A stretch of DNA of 64,000 nucleotides from Hippasteria phrygiana (GCA_037893225.1 JAZGUH010000153.1:1240001-1304000); one strand, 5' to 3'; positions 48,811 through 60,374 are shown, counted from the first letter of the stretch. Notes: generated from the sequence alone by a model not told the origin. A program made the numbers and translations.

Positions 48811-48924
48811 GTTGTTTTAAAAACCCTGTTTATTTGTATGCAAAAAGATGAAAAGTTTTTTTTAATTTACAGCAATCTGAACACCCTTCTTCCAAATCCT
48901 CGCTAAATGTTTGTACACGTCCTA

Positions 48925-49096
48925 TTAACCCCTTGAGTACGGTTGTTTTCGGGAGATGTCGGGGTGTCATGGCGGTTTGTGCAGTCAAGCGTAACAAACA
49001 ATCATCCAACAATGTATTGAAACTGTACAAACGGCGGCAAATGGTGGCACTTTTTTCTTTGACGCCATGTGGCGTCATCTGTACGCAAGGGGTTAA
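48925..49096. mobile_element. TTAACCCCTTG MITE, copy 4
   Basis: 172 bp from TTAACCCCTTGAGTACGG to GTACGCAAGGGGTTAA. Its interior gtgcagtcaagcgtaac is shared with copies at 46721 and 61205. Confidence 0.8.
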
Positions 49097-50029
49097 TGCC
49101 CACACTGAACTCTCATTGCTTGGCAATGCAATGCATTCAGCAGTTAGTATTAGGAGCACATTAACCAAAGAAACCAAACTAAATTCAAGATAAAAACATA
49201 AGCAAATTTACACTTCAAATACTACGTGTGAACATAAAATTATTATACAAATAAAAAAAAAAAACACATAGAATAGTAAATACAGATATTAAAACATTTA
49301 AAAGGTAAATAAAAAAAACATACAGGAGCTTTTGTTTATAAACTACAAATGTCATGCCTAATATAAAACAAAAATAGCACACAAAACATTAGAGGAGTTC
49401 TTATTTACAAAGAATGAATAAAAATGCACACTGAGAAGTAGGCAAGCTGGACACAAATTTAAATATTGAACTACAAAGGCACATTGTTGGGCCGAATAAA
49501 GGAAATCTCATGACCCCCCAAAAATTGATGCTTTTAGCTTTAATAATACTGTTACAGGTGTACTTTATAATGGCACTTTCCTCACCTTTCTCCTCTTTCG
49601 GTCAAGGGTCAAATCCTGGCACTTATTGCTTGGATCAGGATCTGCGGTCCTGCCTACCCGCATGTTTATAACGGCAATAATCAGCAGGTGATGAATTGAC
49701 ATCGTTATCTATGTGATTATTGGGACAAGGATTTCTGCTAAAATGGATAAAGGAAGCACTGCATCAGAACTTCTATTTTGATGTGGCATTTGATGTTGCG
49801 ACAAACAGCAGAAACAGGGCAGTCAGCCGCTTTGATTCTTGTTGAGATGCAGCATGTGGATTGGATTTTTCGTCCCAACCTGGTTGCGTTGGTTTCCTCC
49901 AGAAAGAATTGTTCTCGGAGGTTTTCCTCCCATTACTAAAACGGAAATTTCCTTTCTTTTCTCATTCAAAAGCTGTGACCTATGAGAGAACAGTGCTAAT
50001 GCACTAATTAGGAAATCCAGGATGAAGTA
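49097..50029. other. gene-free AT-rich stretch
   Basis: A-rich sequence with no recognised gene or repeat. It probably belongs to the 3' flank or distal 3' UTR of the EXD1-like gene on the minus strand. Confidence 0.4.
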
Positions 50030-50850
50030 ATGAATACACGAAAGGAGCTGGTCGGCCCAGGACAGGGGCACCTCCTAAAGACCCTCCTAAAGACATCTTC
50101 TTTAGGTGTTGTAGAGAGCTTGGAGAAGAACAGTCAGGGGGTAGAGTTATATAGAGTACCAAAGTCTGACGTCAGTTGCAGTTTAGAATGTATTCTGGTT
50201 CCAAACATTGAGTGATTGACGTCATCACTTCGGTACTCTATATCAAAGAAAACTGCTGTCTTATGCCTTGGTAGCCATATGATGAAAGCTAGCTCGGACT
50301 GGACATCTCCTGCCATCTTCTTTTGATATTGAGGAGAGCTATAGGAGGGAAAGAATAGTGGTCAGGGGTTATAGTTATATATCAAAGGATGCTGCTGTCT
50401 TATGACTCGGGAGACGTTGGAGCTGGCCTGAAAGGGTCATCTCCTTATAACCCTTTTGTCATAGTAAGCACGAGGTAGGAACTGACCCTTCAGATTTGTT
50501 GAAGGGTTTTGTGAGGATGAAAAGAGTAGGTAAAGAGTAGCTGCTCTCGTGTCTCTGTAACCACATGATGGTTTGAGATGCCATCTCACAAAGACACTGT
50601 GGTCTCCTTCAGGTGTTGCAGAGGAAGAACAGTGGCCCTGGGTGGTGTAATATGTCACAAAAAGCTGCTGTCTAGTATCTCAAACCCTATAATGGACCGA
50701 GGACCCTCATTAGGACCCTGCCAAGGTGTTATAGAGAGCTTGAAGAGGATGAATGGTGACGACAGGGGTGTTGTGATACATCAAGAGTGGCTGATGTCTG
50801 ACGTCTCTGGAGGCACATAATAGGAGCTGGCTAGGCGGGGCATGCTCTTG
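50030..50850. repeat. degenerate ~120-bp tandem repeat spanning the 3' UTR and last codons
   Basis: The theme aggtgttgtagagagcttgg followed by agaa-agtggt/caggggt, gctgctgtctt and ggagctgg recurs at about 50105, 50322, 50490, 50611 and 50730, with later spacings of 121 and 119. The last unit includes the coding sequence for the C-terminal ~20 residues of the EXD1-like protein, so the repeat bridges coding and untranslated sequence. Confidence 0.65.
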
Positions 50851-50921
50851 GGCACCTTGTCCATCTCCTCCTTTGACGGGAAGTCAAACTGCTTGACTCG
50901 GATACTTCTTGTTTGGAGTTC
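50781..50921 (-). CDS. EXD1: EXD1-like, last coding exon
   Basis: Acceptor ctgtccag at 50922-50924. It encodes ELQTRSIRVKQFDFPSKEEM onward and ends PPETSDISHS with TGA at 50783-50781. It enters in phase 0, matching the previous exon's phase-0 end. It is a basic/acidic tail without a known domain. Confidence 0.8.
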   Translation of the reverse strand, partial: ELQTRSIRVKQFDFPSKEEMDKVPKSMPRLASSYYVPPETSDISHS

Positions 50922-51198
50922 CTGGACAGCCAGAGGAAAAAAAAAAAGGTCATCAAACAAGTCAGCACTCGTATAAAAGTATGAAATGGCATTGATAACA
51001 TGACAACACATTTCCAGACAGTTCATATTTCATGTGATTCAATATATCAGAGTTGTAATCGAGTCAGCTCACAAGCTACATGGGTAGAACAATGACAAAG
51101 GAATGCTTTTGTTATACAGTGTGTTTGAATAGCTTGTTAATACATGGCTGGATACCAGAATTGTGAAATCACTTGTGATGTGACTTGTGATAACTCGA

Positions 51199-51376
51199 TT
51201 AACCCCTTGCCACCGGTTGACACAGATACGTGCAGATTGAAATTGCCACCTGGCCGGTTGACGTCTATACACGTCAATTTCTGCATTTTCAATCCATTAT
51301 TGGGGTATTGTGTACGTTATGCTTTGCTGCACAAGCCGGCCGGGCGCCCATATGAAATCCGGTGTCAAGGGGCAAC
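51199..51376. mobile_element. TTAACCCCTTG MITE, copy 5
   Basis: TTAACCCCTTGCCACCGG to CCGGTGTCAAGGGG; the right TTAA is mutated to caac. It shares ccacctggccggttgac with 47826. Lies in the last intron of the EXD1-like gene. Confidence 0.7.
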
Positions 51377-51942
51377 TCTGCATTATATACATGTTCATGG
51401 AATAACAAACCTGTGAAAGTTTGAGCCCAATCCATTATCTGAGTCACGAGAAAACAGTGAAAGACCATTCTATTTCAACAGTGATTTTCTGTTTATAAGC
51501 CACAGCATTTTCAGAGGTCTTCAGATACAATTTTCTCGAGGATGACAACATTCTGGATGGAAACATTTCTCTCGAAGATTGGTATTGGTGCCGTCTTTAT
51601 AATGCGCCTTCAGATTGAAACTAATCAGTTTTAATTTTCAAAGTGAAAAAAAGAAAACTGGCTGAATCAAAGTGGCTGAGGTCTGGTGATAGACTTACGG
51701 TAAAGTGTGGGCAAAGAAAACATGGAGTGTATGTACATAACTGGCAACTTACAGAAGGAACCAATGGACATATCGCTGTGGAATCTTGTCAACGCAGCTC
51801 GTGAACTATTATTGGATCACAGTAGTTATAAATCGACACAGAACGTGCAAAATCTGAGGCGAACATAAGTTACTGTACAAAATTCCACAGGGTTGTCTAA
51901 GGGGTGTCGTTTATTCACAAATGGCAGTTTTTGTTCCAAGAG

Positions 51943-52185
51943 AGGGGGAGGTGAGTTGATCTCACCGACAGTGGAAGTTAGCCCGCCTGGGTCTATAGGT
52001 CTGAAAATTGGGATAATTTCTCTGGAACCTGTTGAAGAATGGTCCTCTATTTAGATTTAGGGCCCAGGAAAACCGTAAGGGTGGTAGGGTTGGCAATTTA
52101 AAATGTCACCAACCCTACCACCTGATCATAACCCTTTACCTAGAGAGGCTTTTAGCAATGTATTGGGTGATTTCAATAAATAAAT
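51943..52185. repeat. dispersed repeat E, copy 1
   Basis: About 235 bp nearly identical to 60539-60772 in the same orientation: gggggaggtgag, gcctgggtctataggtctga, ggtggtagggttggcaattt, tgtattgggtgatttcaat. Both copies end in an A-rich tail, suggesting retroposition. A tagggttgg...ccaaccct hairpin lies inside. Confidence 0.8.
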
Positions 52186-52260
52186 AAAAAAAAAAAATTT
52201 AAAAAATTACCCAATGAAAACCTTACTGAAAAAATGACTAATGCTGAACCAAAAACTCAC

Positions 52261-53579
52261 CACTGGTCTGCGTATGTTCCTTAACATTTCCTCACTGCAC
52301 GCCAACACTCGTGCACGTCCACGGCCAATGGTTGGTCTGGCCGTCGGTTCTGGTGACTGCTGCCTGATGCCGCCTGTACTGTCTAGCAACTGGCGTGCAT
52401 TTTCTTCTGAGAAACCGAGATGCGCCGATGGTGTCTTCGGAATGGCACCTGGCTGTCTTCGCTGAATCTCGATTTGTTGGGTGGTGGCTGCTGCGTCTTC
52501 AAGTCTACTGGCCTCTGTCGTATCCAGTGGTTTGCTGGGATCTGAGGGTGTCCATCCCGCGTATTGCCTGTCCCCGCCACCAGGAGAATGACGCTTCTTG
52601 TGTTTCTCCTGAGACTCGTGATCCAGTTCGGGGAACTGGCTTCGAGAATGCATGTTGAGTACATCTCTATGTCCATTACTTGTTTTGACAAGCCCCGCAT
52701 CTTTCAACGCTATGCTGTACAGACGATCCCCAGAGCCATCTCTCCTTGTAGAGACGGATTGAGCACCGGTTCCCCGGGAACTAAGGTAGTTGTTTGCTAG
52801 GGTCCTGCCTTTGATCTGAGCGCTAAGGTCACGGCTGGGCACTTCCTGCGTGGGTAATGTCTTTTTCTGCCCAGGGGAGAGACGAAGGAGAATTTGGGCG
52901 GTTGCCGAGAGTCTGCTGGAATTGGGAAGAGGATCCGTGACAGCTCCTGCCTTCTCCTTGTCAGACTCTCTCTCATCATCTTCTTCATCGCCATCACTAT
53001 CATCGTCATCTTCATCGTCATCATCATCACTATCATCATCATTCTCATCTTTTTCAATTTCGTTGTCAAATTTCATCAAAGCTCTGTGAGTGCCTGTGTC
53101 CTTCTCAGCCGACTGTACCCTGTTTAGCATCGAGGATGCCGCAGCTGGCTTCTGATCTGGCACTGTGGTAGGATCATCCCAAAACCCCTCCTTGTTCTCC
53201 TCCTTCTCCTCCTTCCCCGCTAAAGTGATACCTCCGGGTGCTTCTCTATCCACTTCCACTACTGATCTTTTATCTGAGATCGGTGAGAAGTATACAGTGG
53301 AACCTTCCTTTTTGGCTCCATCTCTTGTCGTGCTGCTTTGCTCTCCTTCCTCCTTTGGTGGGGCAAAGCCATTTGAAAGTCTTCCGGGAGATGGGCGTGG
53401 TGTCTTATGGCGGACGGTTATCTTTGGCATGCAGAATCTGGGCCCATTGATATGTGGAGGCTGGGATGTGGTCGTGGCAATGCGAGTAGGTTCACTGGGG
53501 TGTGTCTTTGTGGGATGGTGGGATGGTGGGTGCTGAGATTTGGAGTGTGTCTTGTCTGGTTCTTCACGCGGTGGTGCTT
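52261..53579 (-). CDS. EXD1: EXD1-like, large disordered exon
   Basis: 1319 bases, acceptor ttgaacag at 53580-53582, donor gtgagt at 52260-52255. The first two bases complete a split codon from exon 55757-55637. It encodes a low-complexity region with an Asp/Glu tract (TCATCA-type repeat at about 52980-53055) and near its 3' end TIGRGRARVL, a GRGRAR motif of the kind methylated and read by Tudor domains (inference). It has no stop except beyond the donor. Confidence 0.8.
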
Positions 53580-54033
53580 CTGTTCAAGAAATAAAAGAAA
53601 AATAACCAGTGGGTGTCAACTTTGATTATGGCCTTTACCATGTACACACTAAATAACTAAACCAGAGGCTACATTTTGGTTTACATCTCTTTTTGTGTAT
53701 TTTCTCTTCACAAATAAAGTTTCATTACATTCCACAGCAAACGAGAATGCTATGGGATTTACATGTCAGTTTCGGGAACACATAATGAAAGGTCACCTAA
53801 AAATTACACCAAGTGTTCTTGTCTTACAAATCTAAACATTTATCATTACAGATTTGAAATATATGTGACTCTGGATACTTAAAGTGTCCTTTGGACACTT
53901 TTTGACTAAGTTTGGATGTAAAAACAATTATGAAAAACAATTATGGATGCATTCGACTGTAAACTGCAGTGATATGGTTAAATTCGAGGCAAAGACCTTT
54001 GGTGATATTTCTCACAGAATCTGCATTCATAAT

Positions 54034-55606
54034 CAGGGTTCTCCTCACGTACAAACTTGCGTATCGGCCCGATACGCAATTATTTCTGCCCGATACGCAA
54101 ACAAAACGCCGATACCCATTTTTTCATCCCCGATACGCACAATTGTACGGCTCAGTATTATCTTACATGATGCAGGTCCATGCATGGCGTAAGGCCTAGC
54201 TTGCAATTTTACATGTCCGGCGAAACCTAGGAGAAAAAGCAGTAAATCTTCCTACATTTTCCGTGTCGTACACGACGTACATTGTACACCGTGCAGATAC
54301 GTACACATCGCACCACCATGCACAACGCGTGGCCGGCCACACAGTACATGTATCGGCACCACACACGAGTTCCTCGTGGTCGGTGTCGCCCCAAATCTGA
54401 ACCTCCGTTGTAGGACAATTCTTCGTGCATGCACCTTCCTGTGCGTGTGCGCGCGTGTGTTCTCTTGGTGCCGGTCGTGTGCTCAATACGCTAAGCAGGG
54501 GCAACTTTTATGAGGGTTAAAATTTTGCACTACACCATTTGCAGTGCTGAAAAGATCGACCCCACGCAAGTCAGGGTTTTTTCATGGCCGTAGTTCTTTG
54601 TATTAAAGGCATTTACGATGGGGACGAGATTGTTGGACGTTGCCAAGTCACCACGTTTTTGTCTCCGCGCGTGGCGGAAAAGCAATCAAAAATAGGGTCT
54701 TTTTTTAAGCCAATACATAACATCAGCGGTCCGTGCGCGCCGCGCATGGAAACCCATATTACTTGCAACTGATTTTAACGGAAACTATTTTAACCATGGA
54801 GGAAGGTTCCTTCCTTCATGTTTTAACGGCCTAATTTTGTAAAATTAATAATATTAACGTTAGTTTCAATATTTTAACTGAATTTTGTTCACATGAATTT
54901 TTAAAAACAACACAATGATTTATTTACAGCATTCTAAAAAGCGGGCTAACCGCCCATGGAGGAACCCCTGGCCAATTTTTTTTTTCACATGAATTTTAAA
55001 ATATGATTTTGGCATAAAAAACGGGCTAACCGCCCATGGGGGAACCCCTGGCCAATTTTTGGGGTACTTTTCTTGTAATTTTCAGGGTTTTTAAGCTATA
55101 GCATGCATAAACAGTACACCTATTACAAATTTTTTTTTTTTATTGTAGCTTGAAAATGAAACATTTTCTTTATGGCACTCCCAAAAGGGTAAGCTCTGGC
55201 AATTCTTTTCTACTTTATTTTTATTGACTTGCATTCACGTTTCAGGAAAGCTGTGCTCATTGTGCCGAAAGCACCACATGAGGCAGGGGACTTCTGTTGC
55301 ATATCTGAAACTTGGAATGGCTCATTTTTTGACTAGAATTACTAGTCCAGAAAGGAAAAGTGGTCATTTGAAGAAATGTTGATATCCTAAATTTAAAAAA
55401 GCCTATTAAATCTCTCATGTTTTTTCCTGAGAAAAAGTACTTGAAAAGCCCAGGAAATGCTCTAAAATGCACCAGAGAGCATCTAAAGTCCAAACATTTT
55501 CGGGCCCCTTAGACGGGCCCGGAACCCCACGCCATGGCTTCGCAAATTGTCAGTCAACCACAAATAAAATCCCCCCCAGTTTTGAAAAATCCTGGGGAGA
55601 ACCCTG
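54034..55606 (-). mobile_element. CAGGG-ended non-autonomous DNA transposon, copy B
   Basis: Ends CAGGGTTCTCCTCACG at 54034 and CTGGGGAGAACCCTG at 55606, flanked by the 5-bp TSD ataat (54029-54033 and 55607-55611). It is inverted relative to copy A at 23249-24514, matching it along the element, with ~300 extra bases (about 54087-54385) that copy A has lost. It contains the CATGGAGG palindrome (54795-54820) and two ggccaggggttcc modules. It lies in an EXD1-like intron. Confidence 0.87.
54795..54820. repeat. CATGGAGG palindrome in transposon B
   Basis: CATGGAGGAAGG-TT-CCTTCCTTCATG, the complement of the copy at 24022-24047 with one arm mismatch. Confidence 0.85.
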
Positions 55607-55636
55607 ATAATGTTCCTATTAAAAAGGGTCAAGTAC

Positions 55637-55757
55637 CTTGATGTAACGGATCATATCCAATTGGCGTGCTGCCGTGATTGGATACAGGTGGATTGGTACT
55701 CGGTAGGTGACCATACACTAGCCTCTCCAGCTGCCTGGGCACCAGTGATGGACCAAC
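55637..55757 (-). CDS. EXD1: EXD1-like exon
   Basis: 121 bases, acceptor atccag, donor AAG|gtactt. Encodes VGPSLVPRQLERLVYGHLPS and ends in phase 1, which matches the next exon. The transposon copy B ends only 31 bases past this donor. Confidence 0.75.
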
Positions 55758-56238
55758 CTGGATAAAAACATGAAACACAACAATGGCCGTCAATATTTGA
55801 ATAATATGCTTTCCTAGCTCCATCTATCGGTGGCTCATAACTGTAACACCAGGAAATAAATTGTTTTCAAAAATTATAATTCTGAATCACAATAACCCAC
55901 TTCGGAAATGAAGAAAAAAAATATAATTTTACAAACCCTTTTCACTCAAGAGACCAAGTGTACTAATGCGGCCATATTGGACTGCCTTGGAGCTGATCAT
56001 ATTACGCGTAATAGCATAACATTTATACACAAAAATGGCTCTTTCTTTTAACTCTTTCTCCATCGCTCAACCTGCAAGGTGATGAGACACATACATTTGT
56101 CTAAATGTATGCACTGAAAATAACAGGTCATATCTGATCCCACAAGCACTATTATTGCAGGTTTTGGCAAGTGCTCTTCAATTCAAGGCGCTGTTTCCAG
56201 TTTTTCCGCTTCCTTTTAAGCTGTAAACATCATCTTGT

Positions 56239-56645
56239 TTAACCCTAACCCACATCAATCCTCCAAAAACCTCCTTGCTGTTTTGGAGGATTTTGGAGGA
56301 TTGAGGATGAATGATGATATAAAAAAAGGAGGATTTTGGAGGAATGAGGATTAAATGGTGTTTGAGAAACGGGAGGATTTTAGAGGATTGAGGATGAATG
56401 GTGTTTGAGAAATGGGAGGAATTTAGAGCATTGAGGATGAATGGTGTTTGAGAAACAGGAGGATTTTAGAGGATTGAGGGTGAATGGTGATTGAGAAACA
56501 GGAGGATTTTGGACGAACATCAATGCAAACATTTGGAGGATTTTGGAGGATTGAGTATGAATGCATTTTTGGGGCAGGGCAATCGGAGGATTTTGGAGGA
56601 TTAAGGATGGTTCCTAGAAAAAAGGGTCTAGGGGGTTAGGGTTAA
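56239..56645. mobile_element. TTAA-flanked element with internal minisatellite
   Basis: TTAACCCTAACCC at 56239-56251 and GGGTTAGGGTTAA at 56633-56645 are perfect inverted ends including TTAA. The interior is a degenerate ~40-bp tandem: ggaggattttagaggattga followed by ggatgaatggtgtttgagaaa, about six copies. Resembles a piggyBac-like MITE that captured or grew a minisatellite. In an EXD1-like intron. Confidence 0.7.
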
Positions 56646-57179
56646 TTGACCTCCACCTGGGGCTGTCCCGAATATACATGTACAGATACAACACTGATGC
56701 CTAGCAGTGTCAAATGCCGCATTTTTATCAACGGTAACTTTTTGTGCATGGAGGTTTATTATTCCAGTCCGTAAAACCCTTGACACTTATAAAATCATTA
56801 CTGCAAAAATCCAGACTGGAGTTTGGTTTCTTATTCAGAACATTACATGTACCCGTAATGATCTCGATACAACAGGCGCATGCAAAAAAAAATGTCAAAT
56901 CGGGCAGTCCATAATATCGTTCGCCGCACGTAAAACACTGGCATGCTTTGCGTACAACTTTCTAGCAAGCAGTTGCAGCTGACACAAAAAAAGCTTGATT
57001 GGCGAGCATCGAATATTCAAATAATTGGTCAAACCTAGTTTCAAATAATCGAATACTAAATTATTCGAAAATGAACAGCCCCACCTCCACCTAAGAACAT
57101 TTTACGAGGTGGTCCAATATGGCGGCATTAGTTTGAGCACAGAGTGGTGACATCACATGTAAAGGGTCCTACATCTTAC

Positions 57180-57374
57180 ATTAGCCTTGCTGCGGTTCAT
57201 GTCCGACATGTCTCGTATGCAACCAAGGAACACATCCACGGAGGCCGTAAATTCGGCAAAGAGGTGATGGAGGGTGACAACACGCAGCCTTGGCAGGTGA
57301 AGCACCTTACTGGCTGCTAGCGAGAGCAGCTTGGGCGGTAGAGGGCGTTCTAACCAGGAGGAAGCCACTTCGGT
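57180..57374 (-). CDS. EXD1: EXD1-like exon
   Basis: 195 bases (65 codons, phase 0 to 0), acceptor attccag, donor AAT|gtaaga. It encodes TEVASSWLERPLPPKLLSLA and a helical region after the exonuclease fold, similar in position to the EXD1 segment that packs on the domain (LLSLAASKVLHLPRLRVVTL). Confidence 0.82.
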
Positions 57375-58244
57375 CTGGAATGGGGCAGAACCGATCAAGT
57401 TAGTACATGTCTTATGTACTGATGGAAACTGTGTCTGAACAACAAAGTGATGATTATGCAAACATGTAATGAAAATTCATGACTCTTAAGGGATCATTTC
57501 ATATTATCTGACAGCGGTATCAATTGCGGTAATTCTGGTTTTTTTCTTGCAGTACCAGCATTAATGCCCAGCTGACTGATATAATGTGCTCGTTCTATAA
57601 AGGTCAGTGCACACAGGCAGCTTCATCACCACAATATTCATGTGAAACGTGTGGTCCACCGGGCCAAGAGTGCTTGCCGCACATGCCAAAATTCCTTGCC
57701 TGTGAAATACGCAATGTTAATCTATTATTTTTTTCTAAAATGCTGTTGTTTTTCCTTAAGATAAAATCATGGTCACAGCAGAAGTCACCTGGTTAACCCT
57801 CCTATGATTATAACTATCACAGCCTATCAAAAACTCTACCCACCAACTCTCACAGTTTGTGTGTGTTTCAACCTGTCACTTGATAGGTGTTGATATATAG
57901 GGTAGCTGGCTCCATTTTGGCCTTGAGAACAGGAGGGTTAACCTTATCTGGTCGTAGCTAAGCAGCAAGCAGCCAATTTCGTGCATTTTGCAAAGCGAGT
58001 TTTTTTTCCAGACTTCAGTGCTACAGTAATGTGTGTGCCTCAAGTGTGTAGTGAGTGCCTTGAGTGACATCACAGCAGTGGTGCCCTCATAACATCAGGA
58101 AATAGCACGAACATTTCGAATGGTGAAAAGAACACTTAATCCTTAATTTCAAGTGTGCAGGGTGTTCCATTGTTACACAGTCCAAAGGCGTTGATATCCC
58201 CACAAAATCTCTTTTCAAATTATTTTGATTGGTTGGATGCCTAC

Positions 58245-58388
58245 CTCCCTGATCTGGTCGTCCTGCCACTGCGGGTAGATCTCAGTCATAGGGATGTTCA
58301 GATATTCTAGTAGGCATGCCGGCAGACTACTTAGCTTGTGTGGTAGCTCACCCTGCGTCTGTCTCATTCTTACCAGTGCATCAGCGAC
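58245..58388 (-). CDS. EXD1: EXD1-like exon
   Basis: 144 bases (48 codons), acceptor tgtgcag, donor GAG|gtaggc. Starts VADALVRMRQTQGELPHKLS, continuing the NVYDTQ motif of the preceding exon into the typical DTQVAD sequence of EXD1. Confidence 0.85.
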
Positions 58389-58509
58389 CTGCACAATCAT
58401 GATCAATATCCGAGTCAATGACAAAGGTATATCCCCTCACGGGATGACATTTTTATACAGTCATCCTTCAGAAGTTGCCAAATTGGGGAGTGCCTTTAGT
58501 CCAGTTAAA

Positions 58510-58985
58510 GGTAATATACAACATTTGCAAAAAAAACCAAAAAAAACAAAACTGTTATTATGGAAAACCTTACTCGACTGTAAAAAAATAATAGTCTGAA
58601 GCATCCTGTGAAATCATGGTAGCTGGTGTGCTGTCATTTTCAAGAAAAGTGGAAATTTTGTATCAATTTCCAGCAATGGTAGGCCGACTATCAATGAGGA
58701 AAAATACTACCCCCAGTTTACCAGCTTTCCATATTTTGCGTGGCAATTGATTACACATCCGAAGGGTTGCAAGCCAGCTACATGTAGTCTAGTTCCCAGA
58801 CATCTATAAATTGCTCCATTTTGTCTGAAGCTGGGTCAGGGAACCAGACTACAAGAACAGCAATTTTGCTGTTTTCCCGGCATCTATGCACACAAAACTT
58901 TAAATAGGTCAGTGTTACAGTATTTGCTATAAAATAGTAACTCCCAAATCCATTCATTTCTAAAAATTAGGGCAAAAGCAAATGT
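58510..58985. repeat. dispersed repeat D, copy 3
   Basis: Matches 44990-45320 in the same orientation and, over its start, 17384-17490. Longer than copy 2 by internal sequence around the aaaatactacccc segment. Confidence 0.7.
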
Positions 58986-59106
58986 TATACAGTTATGCCC
59001 AAAATTATTCATACCCATGCCAATTTCAGGGTATTGTGAATCATTTTAGTTATTATCAGTGTTGGAGGTCTCGAGACCGGCCTCGTCCTCGAGGTCGATT
59101 TTTATG

Positions 59107-59190
59107 GCCTCGGCCTTGGAGTGCAAGGCCTCGGCCTTGAAGTGCAAGGCCTCGGCCTTGAAGTGCAAGGCCTCGGCCTCGGAGCCTTCC
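59107..59190. repeat. 21-bp tandem repeat, ~3.5 copies
   Basis: ggcctcggccttgaagtgcaa repeated with few changes. The flanks are ggtctcgagaccggcctcg and gtcgaggccggctcgaggcc, themselves palindromic, so the whole 59068-59230 segment is strongly self-complementary. Confidence 0.8.
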
Positions 59191-59977
59191 GGACTCGATG
59201 ATCTGGTCGAGGCCGGCTCGAGGCCGCCCACTTTGACCAATTTTCCCACCAATTCACATGCGTTTTCTGTTTCAATTAATTTTAATTGTTTACCTCATTA
59301 AACTTTCGAGAAGCTGCCACAGTGGGTTCCGTGAAACGAAATAAAGTTTCAAGTAGATACGCACGAATGAATGAACTGGTATTTACATTATTGCACCATG
59401 GAGCTATATAGATAGCTCTCTGATTGCACGTACTCACGTACGTACATGTACATGTGTCATCTTCTTGTAGAACCAGTCTACTCCCGCTAATAGACTAGTT
59501 CCTGGTCGAGCACTTCACTCGACCCATGAAGCGCCACTATTGCGTTACACGTACTCGGGTAGCATCTAATCTGCTTGTTAGATAATAAGTCTATTTCCGC
59601 TTTAGACTGGTTCCTGGTCCACCACTCGGCCCTGAACGAGTGAACGTTAAAGCGATAATCATAATGGCCGGCAGTGAAGTTGAGGGAACCAACCTGTTAT
59701 TCACGCGTGCTCACGCAACGCGAAGCCTGTCGCATGTCTACTAGTCTATGTACCCATCACTGCATGCCCTTGCAAAGACTGTCCTCTCTATTCCAGCTAG
59801 TCTTGGTTCCAAGACGTTACTATTGTACTTTTGCAGTTGCAATGCACAGGCAGCGCGATTAGGTAGTTGCAATAATAGGCCGACAGCGCAATAAGATTTT
59901 GGATCTGTCTGTAGTAACGTCTTTGATAAGTTCTTTATATAATATAATTTCTTTAAGGGTATGCAGGCATGTCCTAC

Positions 59978-60058
59978 CTGAGTATCATAGACATTGGTGA
60001 GTTTGACTGAATACTGATGGTATAGCTGGTCAGAAACCCACCTGGTGTCATGCATTAC
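59978..60058 (-). CDS. EXD1: EXD1-like exon (exonuclease motif II)
   Basis: 81 bases (27 codons), acceptor ctgcag, donor CAG|gtagga. Encodes VMHDTRWVSDQLYHQYSVKL and TNVYDTQ. The pattern H-D-x-R-x-x-S-D-x-L and the N-V-x-D-T-Q motif are EXD1 hallmarks. Confidence 0.88.
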
Positions 60059-60374
60059 CTGCAGGAAATGTACGCATCACAAGGAAAAAAATGGAAGAAA
60101 AACAGTCATTTGCAAAGAGTTACCTTTTGAATTCTCATTCTGATAAACATGATATTCTTTCTTAATCCTAACTCTCTCAGGAATTTCAAGATCCACTGGT
60201 GGTTTTGAAGGACTTGGCAGGGTTGTAGAGATTAGAGCCAAGGCACTATTACTTTACATGGATGTTCCGTGAAAGTTAAGTACAAAGAATGTGCCATAAA
60301 AATCAAACGGTGAATGGACTGCACAACTATGTTTATCAAGGTTAGAATTTGAAGATATGTGATAAAACCGTTAC

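Noticed and set aside
52797..53127. Ser-rich plus-strand and Met-rich minus-strand frames
   Set aside because: Shadows of the acidic tract in the EXD1-like exon.
56243..56251. Interstitial telomere repeat
   Set aside because: Only one and a half CCCTAA units at each end; explained as transposon termini with TTAA.
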